Shown one piece after another: positions 56,750 to 62,956 of a DNA stretch of 62,956 bases. The stretch lies in contig NZ_SPVF01000259.1 in assembly GCF_004614185.1 (NCBI RefSeq), positions 1-62,956 on the forward strand. Direction: 5' to 3'. This DNA comes from Zemynaea arenosa (GTDB taxonomy: Bacteria > Pseudomonadota > Gammaproteobacteria > Burkholderiales > Burkholderiaceae_D). The notes beneath the pieces were generated by a model. The model saw only the letters and a program-made list of their open reading frames with translations. It was not told the origin of the DNA and did not search any database. The translations under genes and the position numbers were made by a program. Every line of letters begins with the position of its first letter. Within the stretch, counting starts at the first letter, position 1.

Positions 56750-58959
56750 AAGGTCGTGCCCTGCCCCGTTTCGGTCTCGAAGCGAATGCGCCCACCATGC
56801 AGTTCCACCAGGCTGCGGCAGATCGCCAGGCCCAGGCCCGTGCCACCGCGCTTGCGCGAGTCCGAACCATCGGCCTGCGCAAATTTCTGGAAGACGCGGT
56901 CGCGGAAGCTGGCCGGGATGCCGCCGCCGTGGTCGCGCACGGCGATACGTGTGTAGCCTGAGACACGCGCCGCGCTCACTTCGACGGTCCCACCTGAAGG
57001 GCTGAACTTGACCGCGTTGGACACCAGATTGGTCACCACCTGCTGCAGCGCGTCCCTGTCGAAGCGCGCGCTTAAATCCGCAGGGCACTCAAGCTGCAGC
57101 GCCACCTGATACTGGCCGGCGTATCCCGTCAACGCATCGAGCGCGTGCTGGAGCGCCGGTGCCAGCGGCTGTTCGGAGATGGCCAGCTGCACACCCCCGG
57201 ATTCGATCTTCTCGATATCCAGCACGTCGTTCACCAGCCGCACCAGCCGTTCGCAGCTCCCATTCGAGATCTCGATCAGGCGCTTGGTATCCGGGGGCAG
57301 CTCGCCCGCCATGCCGGAAGCGAGCAGCGACAGCGACGCCCGGATCGACGTGAGCGGCGTGCGCAGCTCGTGAGACACGGTCGAAATGAACTCGTTTTTC
57401 ATCCGCTCGACCTTCTTGCGTTCGCGGATGTCGTGCACAAAGGCGCTGAAGAAGGTGCGCCCACCCGACTGCACCACGCTGACCGTGGCCTCGACCGGGT
57501 ATTCCTCGCCTTCGCGATTCATCACCACGCGCTCCACCCGCGCAGCCTGCACCGAGGCGCCACGCAGTTCGACCAGCGATTCATCGAAGCGGGCGCGGAA
57601 GCGCTCCGGCACGATGAAGGGCGCCAGCGGCTTGCCGATCACCTCATCGCGCTTCCAGCCGAACATGCGCTCGGCGGCCGCATTCCATTCGAGTACACAG
57701 CCATCCAGCCCGGTAGCCATGTAGGCATCCTGCGCGGTCTCGATGATGGTCTGGATGCGGGCCTCGTTGGCGCGTACCTCGCCCAGTGCGGCATCCAGCT
57801 CCTGGGTGCGTGTGCGGACGCGCTCCTCCAGCGTGGCATTCAGTTCGGCCAGCGCGTTGCGCCGGCTATGCAAGTCATCGAGCAACGCCTGCAGCGAGGC
57901 GCCGAGCGTGGTCACCTCGCGGTAGCCTCCGTTCAGCGCGGGCAGCGGGACGTCCTCCCCGGCCTGCATGCGCTGTGCGGCGTTGGCCAGGTCCTCGATC
58001 GGACGCGTGATGCGGCGTGCGGCGAACAGGCCAAACAGGGAGAACCCGGCGGCGATCAGCATCCCGCTCCAGAACACGTGGCGCTGGATGCGAGTGACCG
58101 GGGCAAACGCGGTGTCCACGTCTTGCCGCACCAGCACCGTCCAGCCCAGACCCGGATAGCTTTCGTAGCCGCGGCTGCGCGCAAAGCCGACCAGGTAGGT
58201 GCGGCCGTCGCTCCAGGTTTCGGTCAGGCTGCCGCTGCGGGTCCGCGCGGCCACCAGACTTTGCTGGTCCAGGCGCTGGTCGCGCAGGGCCGGAGGTCCC
58301 AGCAGCACGGTTCCGTCCCGGGTGGCGATGATGGCATCGATGGCGCGGCCGTCGGCGGAACGGAACACGGAGCGTTCGACGTCGCGCGCCCAGGTCCAGG
58401 ACAGGTGCACACCCAGCACGCTCTCCTCCGGCGTCGGGAAGGCGATATCGACGAAGCGGATCGGCTCCCCCGAGGTATTCGGCAGCAGCTTGGCGAGCAG
58501 CTTGGCCTCATGCACGTCGCCAAGGTAGGTGCCGCGGTGCGCGTTGCCGAACCACGGCCGCTGGCTCACGTCCACACCTTCCAGCATACCTTTGGTCGCG
58601 GAGAGCACCTTGCCATCGCGGCTGGCCAGCCCGATCCACGCATAGTACGGGTAGGTCTCCTGCAGCATCTCCAGCGCGCGGCGGCGGGCGGCGGGGCTGA
58701 CGTCGGCCCCTGTGACGTCGGTGCGCGCCGCCATCAGGCGCACTTCGCGATACCGTTCGAACATGCCGCGATCGAGTTTGTCGGCCGTTTGCAGGGCGAG
58801 GTCTTCGAGCTGGTCGCCGATCTGGCTGCGCATTTGGTCCGATGCGGCAGCGCCGATGACTTCCACGAGGATCAGCGTGAGGAGCGCCGACAGTAGCGCG
58901 AAGCCGAGGGCGACGTAGGTACCGAGACGGCGATCCGCCGTGAAGTGGAGAGCTTGCAT
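56725..58959 (-). CDS. Sensor histidine kinase with extracytoplasmic dCache-like sensor, HAMP and PAS
   Basis: A protein of 744 aa. Membrane helix about 14-38, an extracytoplasmic sensor of about 260 residues (YYAWIGLASRDGKVLSATKGML, RPWFGNAHRGTYLGDVHEAKLLAKLLP, TRDGTVLLGPP) of the Cache type, and a second helix near 306-326. Then HAMP (RITRPIEDLANAAQRMQAGEDVPLPAL), a coiled coil, PAS (IIETAQDAYMATGLDGCVLEWNAAAERMFGWKRDEVIGKPL), HisKA with H530 (STVSHELRTPLTS), and the ATPase domain with N, G1 and G2 boxes (LVSNAVKFSP, VRDHGGGIP, GGTGLGLAICR). It has no receiver or Hpt, so it must use the single-domain receivers. It faces them tail to tail. Confidence 0.93.
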   Translation of the reverse strand: MQALHFTADRRLGTYVALGFALLSALLTLILVEVIGAAASDQMRSQIGDQLEDLALQTADKLDRGMFERYREVRLMAARTDVTGADVSPAARRRALEMLQETYPYYAWIGLASRDGKVLSATKGMLEGVDVSQRPWFGNAHRGTYLGDVHEAKLLAKLLPNTSGEPIRFVDIAFPTPEESVLGVHLSWTWARDVERSVFRSADGRAIDAIIATRDGTVLLGPPALRDQRLDQQSLVAARTRSGSLTETWSDGRTYLVGFARSRGYESYPGLGWTVLVRQDVDTAFAPVTRIQRHVFWSGMLIAAGFSLFGLFAARRITRPIEDLANAAQRMQAGEDVPLPALNGGYREVTTLGASLQALLDDLHSRRNALAELNATLEERVRTRTQELDAALGEVRANEARIQTIIETAQDAYMATGLDGCVLEWNAAAERMFGWKRDEVIGKPLAPFIVPERFRARFDESLVELRGASVQAARVERVVMNREGEEYPVEATVSVVQSGGRTFFSAFVHDIRERKKVERMKNEFISTVSHELRTPLTSIRASLSLLASGMAGELPPDTKRLIEISNGSCERLVRLVNDVLDIEKIESGGVQLAISEQPLAPALQHALDALTGYAGQYQVALQLECPADLSARFDRDALQQVVTNLVSNAVKFSPSGGTVEVSAARVSGYTRIAVRDHGGGIPASFRDRVFQKFAQADGSDSRKRGGTGLGLAICRSLVELHGGRIRFETETGQGTTFYVELPEV

Positions 58960-58987
58960 GCGGTTGATGATACTGCATGCGGAAATG

Positions 58988-59016
58988 AAAACGGCCTGCG
59001 AAATGCAGGCCGTTTT
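58988..59016 (-). terminator. Terminator of tRNA-Asp
   Basis: A perfect 12-bp stem, AAAACGGCCTGC (58988-58999) and GCAGGCCGTTTT (59005-59016), with a GAAAT loop. It lies 6 bp beyond the tRNA CCA end on the minus strand, after the histidine kinase start region, and can terminate in either direction. Confidence 0.9.
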
Positions 59017-59022
59017 GGAATC

Positions 59023-59099
59023 TGGCGGAGCGGACGGGGCTCGAACCCGCGACCCCCGGCGTGACAGGCCGGTATTCTAACCAACTGAACTACCGCTCC
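59023..59099 (-). tRNA. tRNA-Asp(GTC)
   Basis: A 77-nt cloverleaf reads GGAGCGGTAGTTCAGTTGGT... with the anticodon GTC in CCTGTCACG. The acceptor stem GGAGCGG/CCGCTCC pairs fully, the T-arm is GGGTTCGAGCCCC, and CCA is encoded. It lies just downstream of hupB, the usual place in this group. Confidence 0.97.
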
Positions 59100-59140
59100 A
59101 GTTTCCGGTGCGCCGAGTAATCTCAACGCGTCAGAGCCCG

Positions 59141-59413
59141 CTAGTTTACCGCATCTTTCAGCGCTTTGCCAGCTTTAAATTTCGGAACCTTGGCGCCCTT
59201 GATTGTGATGGCTTCCTTGGTGCGCGGATTGCGGCCGGTGCGCTCGGCGCGCTCGCCCACGGAGAAGGTGCCGAAACCGACCAGCGTCACGGTGCCGTTG
59301 CTGGCCAGGGTGGCGGTCACCGCGTCCAGCATGGCGTCCAGTGCGCGCGTGGCGGAAGCTTTGGTGATGTCGGCCTGCTTGGCGATCTCTTCGATCAGAT
59401 CTGTCTTGTTCAC
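59141..59413 (-). CDS. hupB: Histone-like DNA-binding protein HU
   Basis: A protein of 90 aa starting with GTG at 59413 ([29 protein letters not shown]), with AAGGA 7 nt upstream. An upstream ATG in frame would add a non-HU leader and overlap the promoter. The DNA-binding arm is [46 protein letters not shown] dimers bend and compact DNA. It is followed by tRNA-Asp. Confidence 0.95.
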   Translation of the reverse strand: MNKTDLIEEIAKQADITKASATRALDAMLDAVTATLASNGTVTLVGFGTFSVGERAERTGRNPRTKEAITIKGAKVPKFKAGKALKDAVN

Positions 59414-59446
59414 TACGTATCCTTGGATGAAAAAACCGCAGCGCGT

Positions 59447-59476
59447 ATTAGACTCGCCGCGCGCGATGCGTGTCAA
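59447..59476 (-). promoter_or_regulatory. hupB promoter, consensus -35
   Basis: On the minus strand TTGACA (59476-59471) and TCTAAT (59452-59447) are 18 bp apart, 33 bp before the GTG start. The -35 includes the stop codon of the upstream barrel gene, so hupB has a strong private promoter inside its neighbour's end. Confidence 0.65.
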
Positions 59477-60420
59477 GGGCTGTTCGGCGCCGCGCGCTGC
59501 AGCCAGCGGCGATAGCCCGCGAGGTGGTGGATGACGAAGCCGCCGAACGCAGGTTCGCTCGCGAAGGCCTGGGTGGCGAGCCCCAGTTCGCGTTCCATGT
59601 CGGCTTCGGCCAGGTGGTCGAACGAGACTTTCGCGATCTCGTTGGGCGTCGTCTCCACGCCAATCATCACGGTGCGGCCGATGCGGCGTCCATACGCCAG
59701 CTCAGTAGCGGCATGGCTCACGATGCCGTCGCGGCCGAGCGCATGGTCGCGGTAGTCCATCAGCGCGACGTAGTCGTAGATGTCCTGGACATGCTCGCTC
59801 ACCGGCTTGCGCACACCGTGCCACGTCGCGGTCATCCCGTCCAGCCAGAACGGGATCGCGGGGCCGATCTGCAAGCGCTGGCCGGACTTGCGCTTGCGGT
59901 CCATGACGGCCTGGCTCATGTCGAGGAAGTGCAGCATCAGGCGATCCTTGTCGTGGTCCCACTGGTCCAGGATGTGGGGCTCGATGTCCAAGTTGATGCC
60001 GGCGAAGCGTTCGTCGGCCTTGCTGGAGGCGTTGTAGTCGAGGACCCGCTGGAGGGCGTCCAGCATGCGGCCATGGAATTGCGGGAGGACGTAGCGTTCT
60101 GTTTTCAGGAATCCGGAGCCCAGCAGCGCATACGCAGTAATGCCCTCCCCGCCCAGGCGCTTGATCAGGGCGCGGTACAGCGCAGGGCGTTCGGCGACCC
60201 AGTTGCGGTGGCAGTATTCGTCCGCGTACAGGTAGACCGTCTGGATGTGGTGCGCCTTCAGGAAAGCGATGGTGGATGCGGCTTCGGCTTCGTTTTCCAG
60301 CATCGCGTAGCTTTCGGGCTCCCAGGTCCAGATGGCGCGCGGCGCCGCGGCGCTCGCGGATGTCTGCAGAATCAGCACGCAGGCCACGGCTGCGAGGAGG
60401 CGGGCCATGGTTTGCATCAC
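59473..60420 (-). CDS. Secreted GH18-like TIM-barrel protein
   Basis: A protein of 315 aa with signal peptide [25 protein letters not shown]. The mature part alternates strands and helices as in a TIM barrel: [41 protein letters not shown] (D145 and E147, like the DxxDxDxE strand of GH18), [24 protein letters not shown] and VMIGVETTP. It may be a glycan hydrolase or a divergent relative. Its ATG overlaps the LTA-synthase-family stop by 4 bp, so both are one operon, suggesting action on the same polymer. Confidence 0.6.
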   Translation of the reverse strand: MMQTMARLLAAVACVLILQTSASAAAPRAIWTWEPESYAMLENEAEAASTIAFLKAHHIQTVYLYADEYCHRNWVAERPALYRALIKRLGGEGITAYALLGSGFLKTERYVLPQFHGRMLDALQRVLDYNASSKADERFAGINLDIEPHILDQWDHDKDRLMLHFLDMSQAVMDRKRKSGQRLQIGPAIPFWLDGMTATWHGVRKPVSEHVQDIYDYVALMDYRDHALGRDGIVSHAATELAYGRRIGRTVMIGVETTPNEIAKVSFDHLAEADMERELGLATQAFASEPAFGGFVIHHLAGYRRWLQRAAPNSP

Positions 60421-62921
60421 CGGTCCACCTCCACGTGGTATTGGCCGGTGCCGACTGGCCTGCCCGTGTCAGGGTGCGACGGGATCAGTGACGCGAAGTA
60501 GCGGCCGGACGGGAGTTTGCTGGTGCCTAGTTCCAGCTGGACCTGGGCGCGGGCGCCCGGGTCCAGCGTGATGGCTTTGCCGTAGGATTCGCCGAGTTCC
60601 GCCCCGTTGGCGTCGCTCAGGACGAGCAATGGCACGAACGTCGGCGAAGGTGTGGCGGCGCCGTTGACAATGACGGCGGTGGCCGTGATGCGGCCAGTGC
60701 GCGGCGCGATGTGCAGGCCGCTCACGCCAAGGCGCCCATGTTCGGCGGCCAGCGCCACGCTGCGCAGTTCGCGCGCGGCGGGAGTGTAGGTCAGGCGTTC
60801 GGCCAGAGCGGACGGCGCGGCGAGTGCCCCCGTGCGGGTCATCAGGTCGTTGGCGCCGCGGAAGGCGTTGAACTGGGCGCGGGCCTTGGCCAGGGCGGCG
60901 TCATCGCGCACCGGCTCGATCAGCAGGCCATCGCTGAGGGCGAACAGGCGGTCCTGCGCGAGGTACACGGTGCCGCTCACGAAATCGCTGAACTCCGTCT
61001 TGGTCTGCTTGAGCGGGATGGCATGCAGGTTGCGGAATTCGACGCTGGTATCGAGGCCGGTGCCGAGCCAGGTCACATGCGGCGGTGTCTTGAGCTGATA
61101 GCCATTGGCGAGCCATGCCGCGAGTGCGGGGGCGATGTCGAAGTGGGACGACACGGCCTTGATGCTGTGCGGTTGCTTCAGGCGCGGCGAGAACACGACC
61201 AGCGGCACATGGTAGCGCTCCAGGCGCGTGTCCATTGGCAGTTCAGGCAGGCGATGGTCGCCGGTGATGAGGAAGACCGTGTTTTCGTAGCCCGGCAGCC
61301 TGGCGGCCTCCGTAAAGAAGTGGCGCAGCGCGTCGTCGGCGTACAGGATGCTGGCGTAGATATCGCGCTGGGCGGTGTATGAGGCGCGCCGTGCGGCGGG
61401 GATGTTCAGCTGGTCAAGGCGGCGATCAACGCGTTCCATGTACTCAGCCTGGCCGCGGAACTGGTAAGGCGTGTGCATCGAGTTGGTCTGGATGACCGTG
61501 AGCGCAGGCTGCTGCTGGGGTGCCGTGCGCATGCGGTTCAGCGTCATGTCGACCAGCTCGCGGTCACCGTAGCCCCAGTCGTTGCTGCGCTGGTAGGTGG
61601 CCGGGAAGTCAGGGGTGCTTACGGTGTCGGTGAAGCCTTCGGACTTGAGATAGCGGCCCTCCTGGTCGAACTCCAGGCCGGTACCGGTGTAGAAGCGCAG
61701 GCTGTAGCCCTGCTCTTTCAGCAGCGCAGGCAGCGAGATATGCGGCGGGTACGTGGGCAGCTCGGCAAAGCCGGTGGCGCCGTACGGGAGCGAGCCAAGG
61801 ACGGAGGGCAGCACGCCGAAAGTGCGGCCCTGCGGGGCGAGGAAGTTGTGCCAGTACAGGCTGCGCGCAGCCAGTTCGTCCAGGAAGGGTGTGAAGCTGC
61901 CGAGGCGGGCATCGGGGCCGGAGAAGGAGCGGCCAAGGCCCTCGACAATGATCAGGACGATGTTGGGCTGTGGGCTGGCCACGCGCGGCAGCAAGGGCCC
62001 GAGGGTGTCGGGGGTGCGGTCGGTGTGCTCGAATGGGTGGGCCGGATCAGGTCCGCGGTAGCTGGTGTCGCGCAGGGCGGCCTGCCGTGACTGGGCGCTC
62101 TGCCCCGTTGGCACACTGGCGCGGCCGAACAGGTCCTGCAAGGTGTCGTCGATGAAGAACGCCGTTTTGTTGAGGGCGACGGTGGCGGCGCTGCCGCCGG
62201 CATCGGCCGCGGACGCGCGAGTCTGCGGGGGCGCGGCAATGAGCGCAATGACGGCACAGGCGAGGACGATGGCGCCACCGCGCGATGAGAAGGTAGGCCA
62301 ATTGTCGCCATGGGCGCGCAAGGCGAGGCCGAGCCACATCAGCATGATGGCGAGCAGCGTACCCGCCAGCAGCGGCCCGCCGGGGTGCGTGCTGCCACCG
62401 ATGGTGGTGTTGATCTCGGCGAGACTGTAGGCAAAGAGATCGGACCCGAGTGGCACACCCGAGGCGCTGGTGTAGGCGACCAGAGCGGCTTGCAGAAGGA
62501 CGGGGATGGTCCACAGTGCGCCGATGGCGATGCTCTGGCGGGTGCGGTTGCGGACCAGCAGCGCGGGCAGCGTGAGCACGAACAGCAGCGGGGCGTAGCG
62601 CAGCATCGACAGCAAGTCGGTGACCAGGGCCTGCGGGAACAGGTTGTCCTTGCTGGCGCTCTCCGCGAACGGCAGATGCAGCTCGGTGACGCGCAGGCAG
62701 ATCATCGCGATGATCAGCGCGGGCAGGGATTCGGCGAACGCGGCCAACAGCCCACCGACGCGCGTCCAGCGGGTTGACGCGGGATGCGGATCAGGTGCGC
62801 GCGGTACGGGAGCCTGCGCAACACCAGGTCCAGGCGTCGTCGCGGCTGGGGGCGCGGGCACGCGGTCCGGCGCGGGCGTCGGAGCGGGATCGTGCGGGGG
62901 CATTGGGTCGGTGGGCGGCAC
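60417..62921 (-). CDS. LTA synthase-family phosphoglycerol transferase
   Basis: A protein of 834 aa. The N-terminus is a proline-rich tail (residues 1-50), then about five membrane helices (LLAAFAESLPALIIAMICL, LLFVLTLPALLVR, IAIGALWTIPVLLQAALVAY, LLAGTLLAIMLMWLGLAL, AIVLACAVIALIAAP). A sulfatase-fold domain spans about 315-640. Metal and nucleophile positions are visible: E in VLIIVEGLGRS, nucleophilic T in QGRTFGVLPSVLGS, and DH in FLITGDHRLPEL. The C-terminal part is beta-rich. It probably transfers phosphoglycerol from phosphatidylglycerol to a periplasmic glycan or protein, as OpgB does. A stop codon in frame just before 62921 shows that the gene is complete; the start is GTG 62921 or ATG 62903. 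Confidence 0.85.
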   Translation of the reverse strand: MPPTDPMPPHDPAPTPAPDRVPAPPAATTPGPGVAQAPVPRAPDPHPASTRWTRVGGLLAAFAESLPALIIAMICLRVTELHLPFAESASKDNLFPQALVTDLLSMLRYAPLLFVLTLPALLVRNRTRQSIAIGALWTIPVLLQAALVAYTSASGVPLGSDLFAYSLAEINTTIGGSTHPGGPLLAGTLLAIMLMWLGLALRAHGDNWPTFSSRGGAIVLACAVIALIAAPPQTRASAADAGGSAATVALNKTAFFIDDTLQDLFGRASVPTGQSAQSRQAALRDTSYRGPDPAHPFEHTDRTPDTLGPLLPRVASPQPNIVLIIVEGLGRSFSGPDARLGSFTPFLDELAARSLYWHNFLAPQGRTFGVLPSVLGSLPYGATGFAELPTYPPHISLPALLKEQGYSLRFYTGTGLEFDQEGRYLKSEGFTDTVSTPDFPATYQRSNDWGYGDRELVDMTLNRMRTAPQQQPALTVIQTNSMHTPYQFRGQAEYMERVDRRLDQLNIPAARRASYTAQRDIYASILYADDALRHFFTEAARLPGYENTVFLITGDHRLPELPMDTRLERYHVPLVVFSPRLKQPHSIKAVSSHFDIAPALAAWLANGYQLKTPPHVTWLGTGLDTSVEFRNLHAIPLKQTKTEFSDFVSGTVYLAQDRLFALSDGLLIEPVRDDAALAKARAQFNAFRGANDLMTRTGALAAPSALAERLTYTPAARELRSVALAAEHGRLGVSGLHIAPRTGRITATAVIVNGAATPSPTFVPLLVLSDANGAELGESYGKAITLDPGARAQVQLELGTSKLPSGRYFASLIPSHPDTGRPVGTGQYHVEVDR

Positions 62922-62956
62922 GGGCGGCGGCAGGAGTGGCGACGGTGGGCCTTACC

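Noticed and set aside
57145-58896. A 583-codon frame opposite the sensor kinase
   Set aside because: Composition typical of antisense GC-rich frames, without recognisable motifs.
59023-59099. tRNA-Asp as an attachment site for a genomic island
   Set aside because: No duplicated tRNA 3' end and no integrase are visible nearby.

Overview
The window is GC-rich DNA (by eye about two-thirds G+C) with gene content and gene order typical of a Burkholderiales betaproteobacterium. I would place it in the Oxalobacteraceae, near Massilia, Duganella or Janthinobacterium. The supports are the blocks mltG-tmk-holB-pilZ-tatD, ygfZ-DUF4936-NRDE, msrB-yciB-bolA-ppiC, and hupB-tRNA-Asp-ppiD. Nearly all of it is ordinary chromosome. 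I see no phage, insertion sequence, CRISPR array or rRNA. The assignment rests on remembered protein families and synteny, not on a database search.

Layout. 1-4.4 kb: the tail of an unidentified gene, a secreted heparinase II/III-type polysaccharide lyase, a gene-poor kilobase, and a small outer-membrane barrel. 4.4-12.9 kb: an OsmC-YcaO fusion, a KfrA-like DNA-binding protein, the 23S rRNA hydroxylase RlhA, a serine hydrolase, two small proteins, a protein arginine methyltransferase-like enzyme and an ankyrin protein. 12.9-17.3 kb: a leftward housekeeping block (tatD, GNAT, pilZ, holB, tmk, mltG). 17.4-19.4 kb: ygfZ, a DUF4936 gene and an NRDE gene. 19.6-29.8 kb: two leftward lipid-catabolism operons (thiolase-Dabb-SDR-MDR reductase, and acyl-CoA ligase-FadJ-like enzyme) around a DNA alkylation repair gene and an MHS-family transporter. 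Both operons carry a similar TetR-type inverted repeat at the promoter, so they may share a repressor.

29.8-34.8 kb: a duplicated 156-bp repeat, then selO, msrB, yciB, bolA and two tandem parvulin isomerases. 34.8-43 kb: a peptidase E-like protein, an ABM/NIPSNAP pair, a periplasmic RidA-like protein downstream of purL, and a receiver-TPR protein whose phospho-acceptor Asp is Glu. 43-51.3 kb: DinB and 5-oxoprolinase, the NAD(P)H-hydrate repair enzyme, the ABC ATPase/arylesterase divergent pair, and the tRNA 2-selenouridine synthase. 51.3-59.5 kb: ppiD and hupB/tRNA-Asp, separated by a signalling cassette of a response regulator, a HEAT-repeat membrane protein, a processive family 2 glycosyltransferase, a second response regulator, and a convergent hybrid-sensor histidine kinase. 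59.5-62.9 kb: an operon of an LTA-synthase-family phosphoglycerol transferase and a secreted GH18-like barrel.

The best candidate for an undescribed system is the 53.4-59.0 kb cassette. Two receivers with no output domain are translationally linked to a polysaccharide synthase and a HEAT protein, which suggests phosphorylation-controlled export of a surface polymer. Other points worth a look are the PRMT-like methyltransferase, the shared fatty-acid operator, two classes of REP-like palindromes (GGGGTCAGACCCC and GGGGACGTACCCC), and the apparent ATC start of selO.
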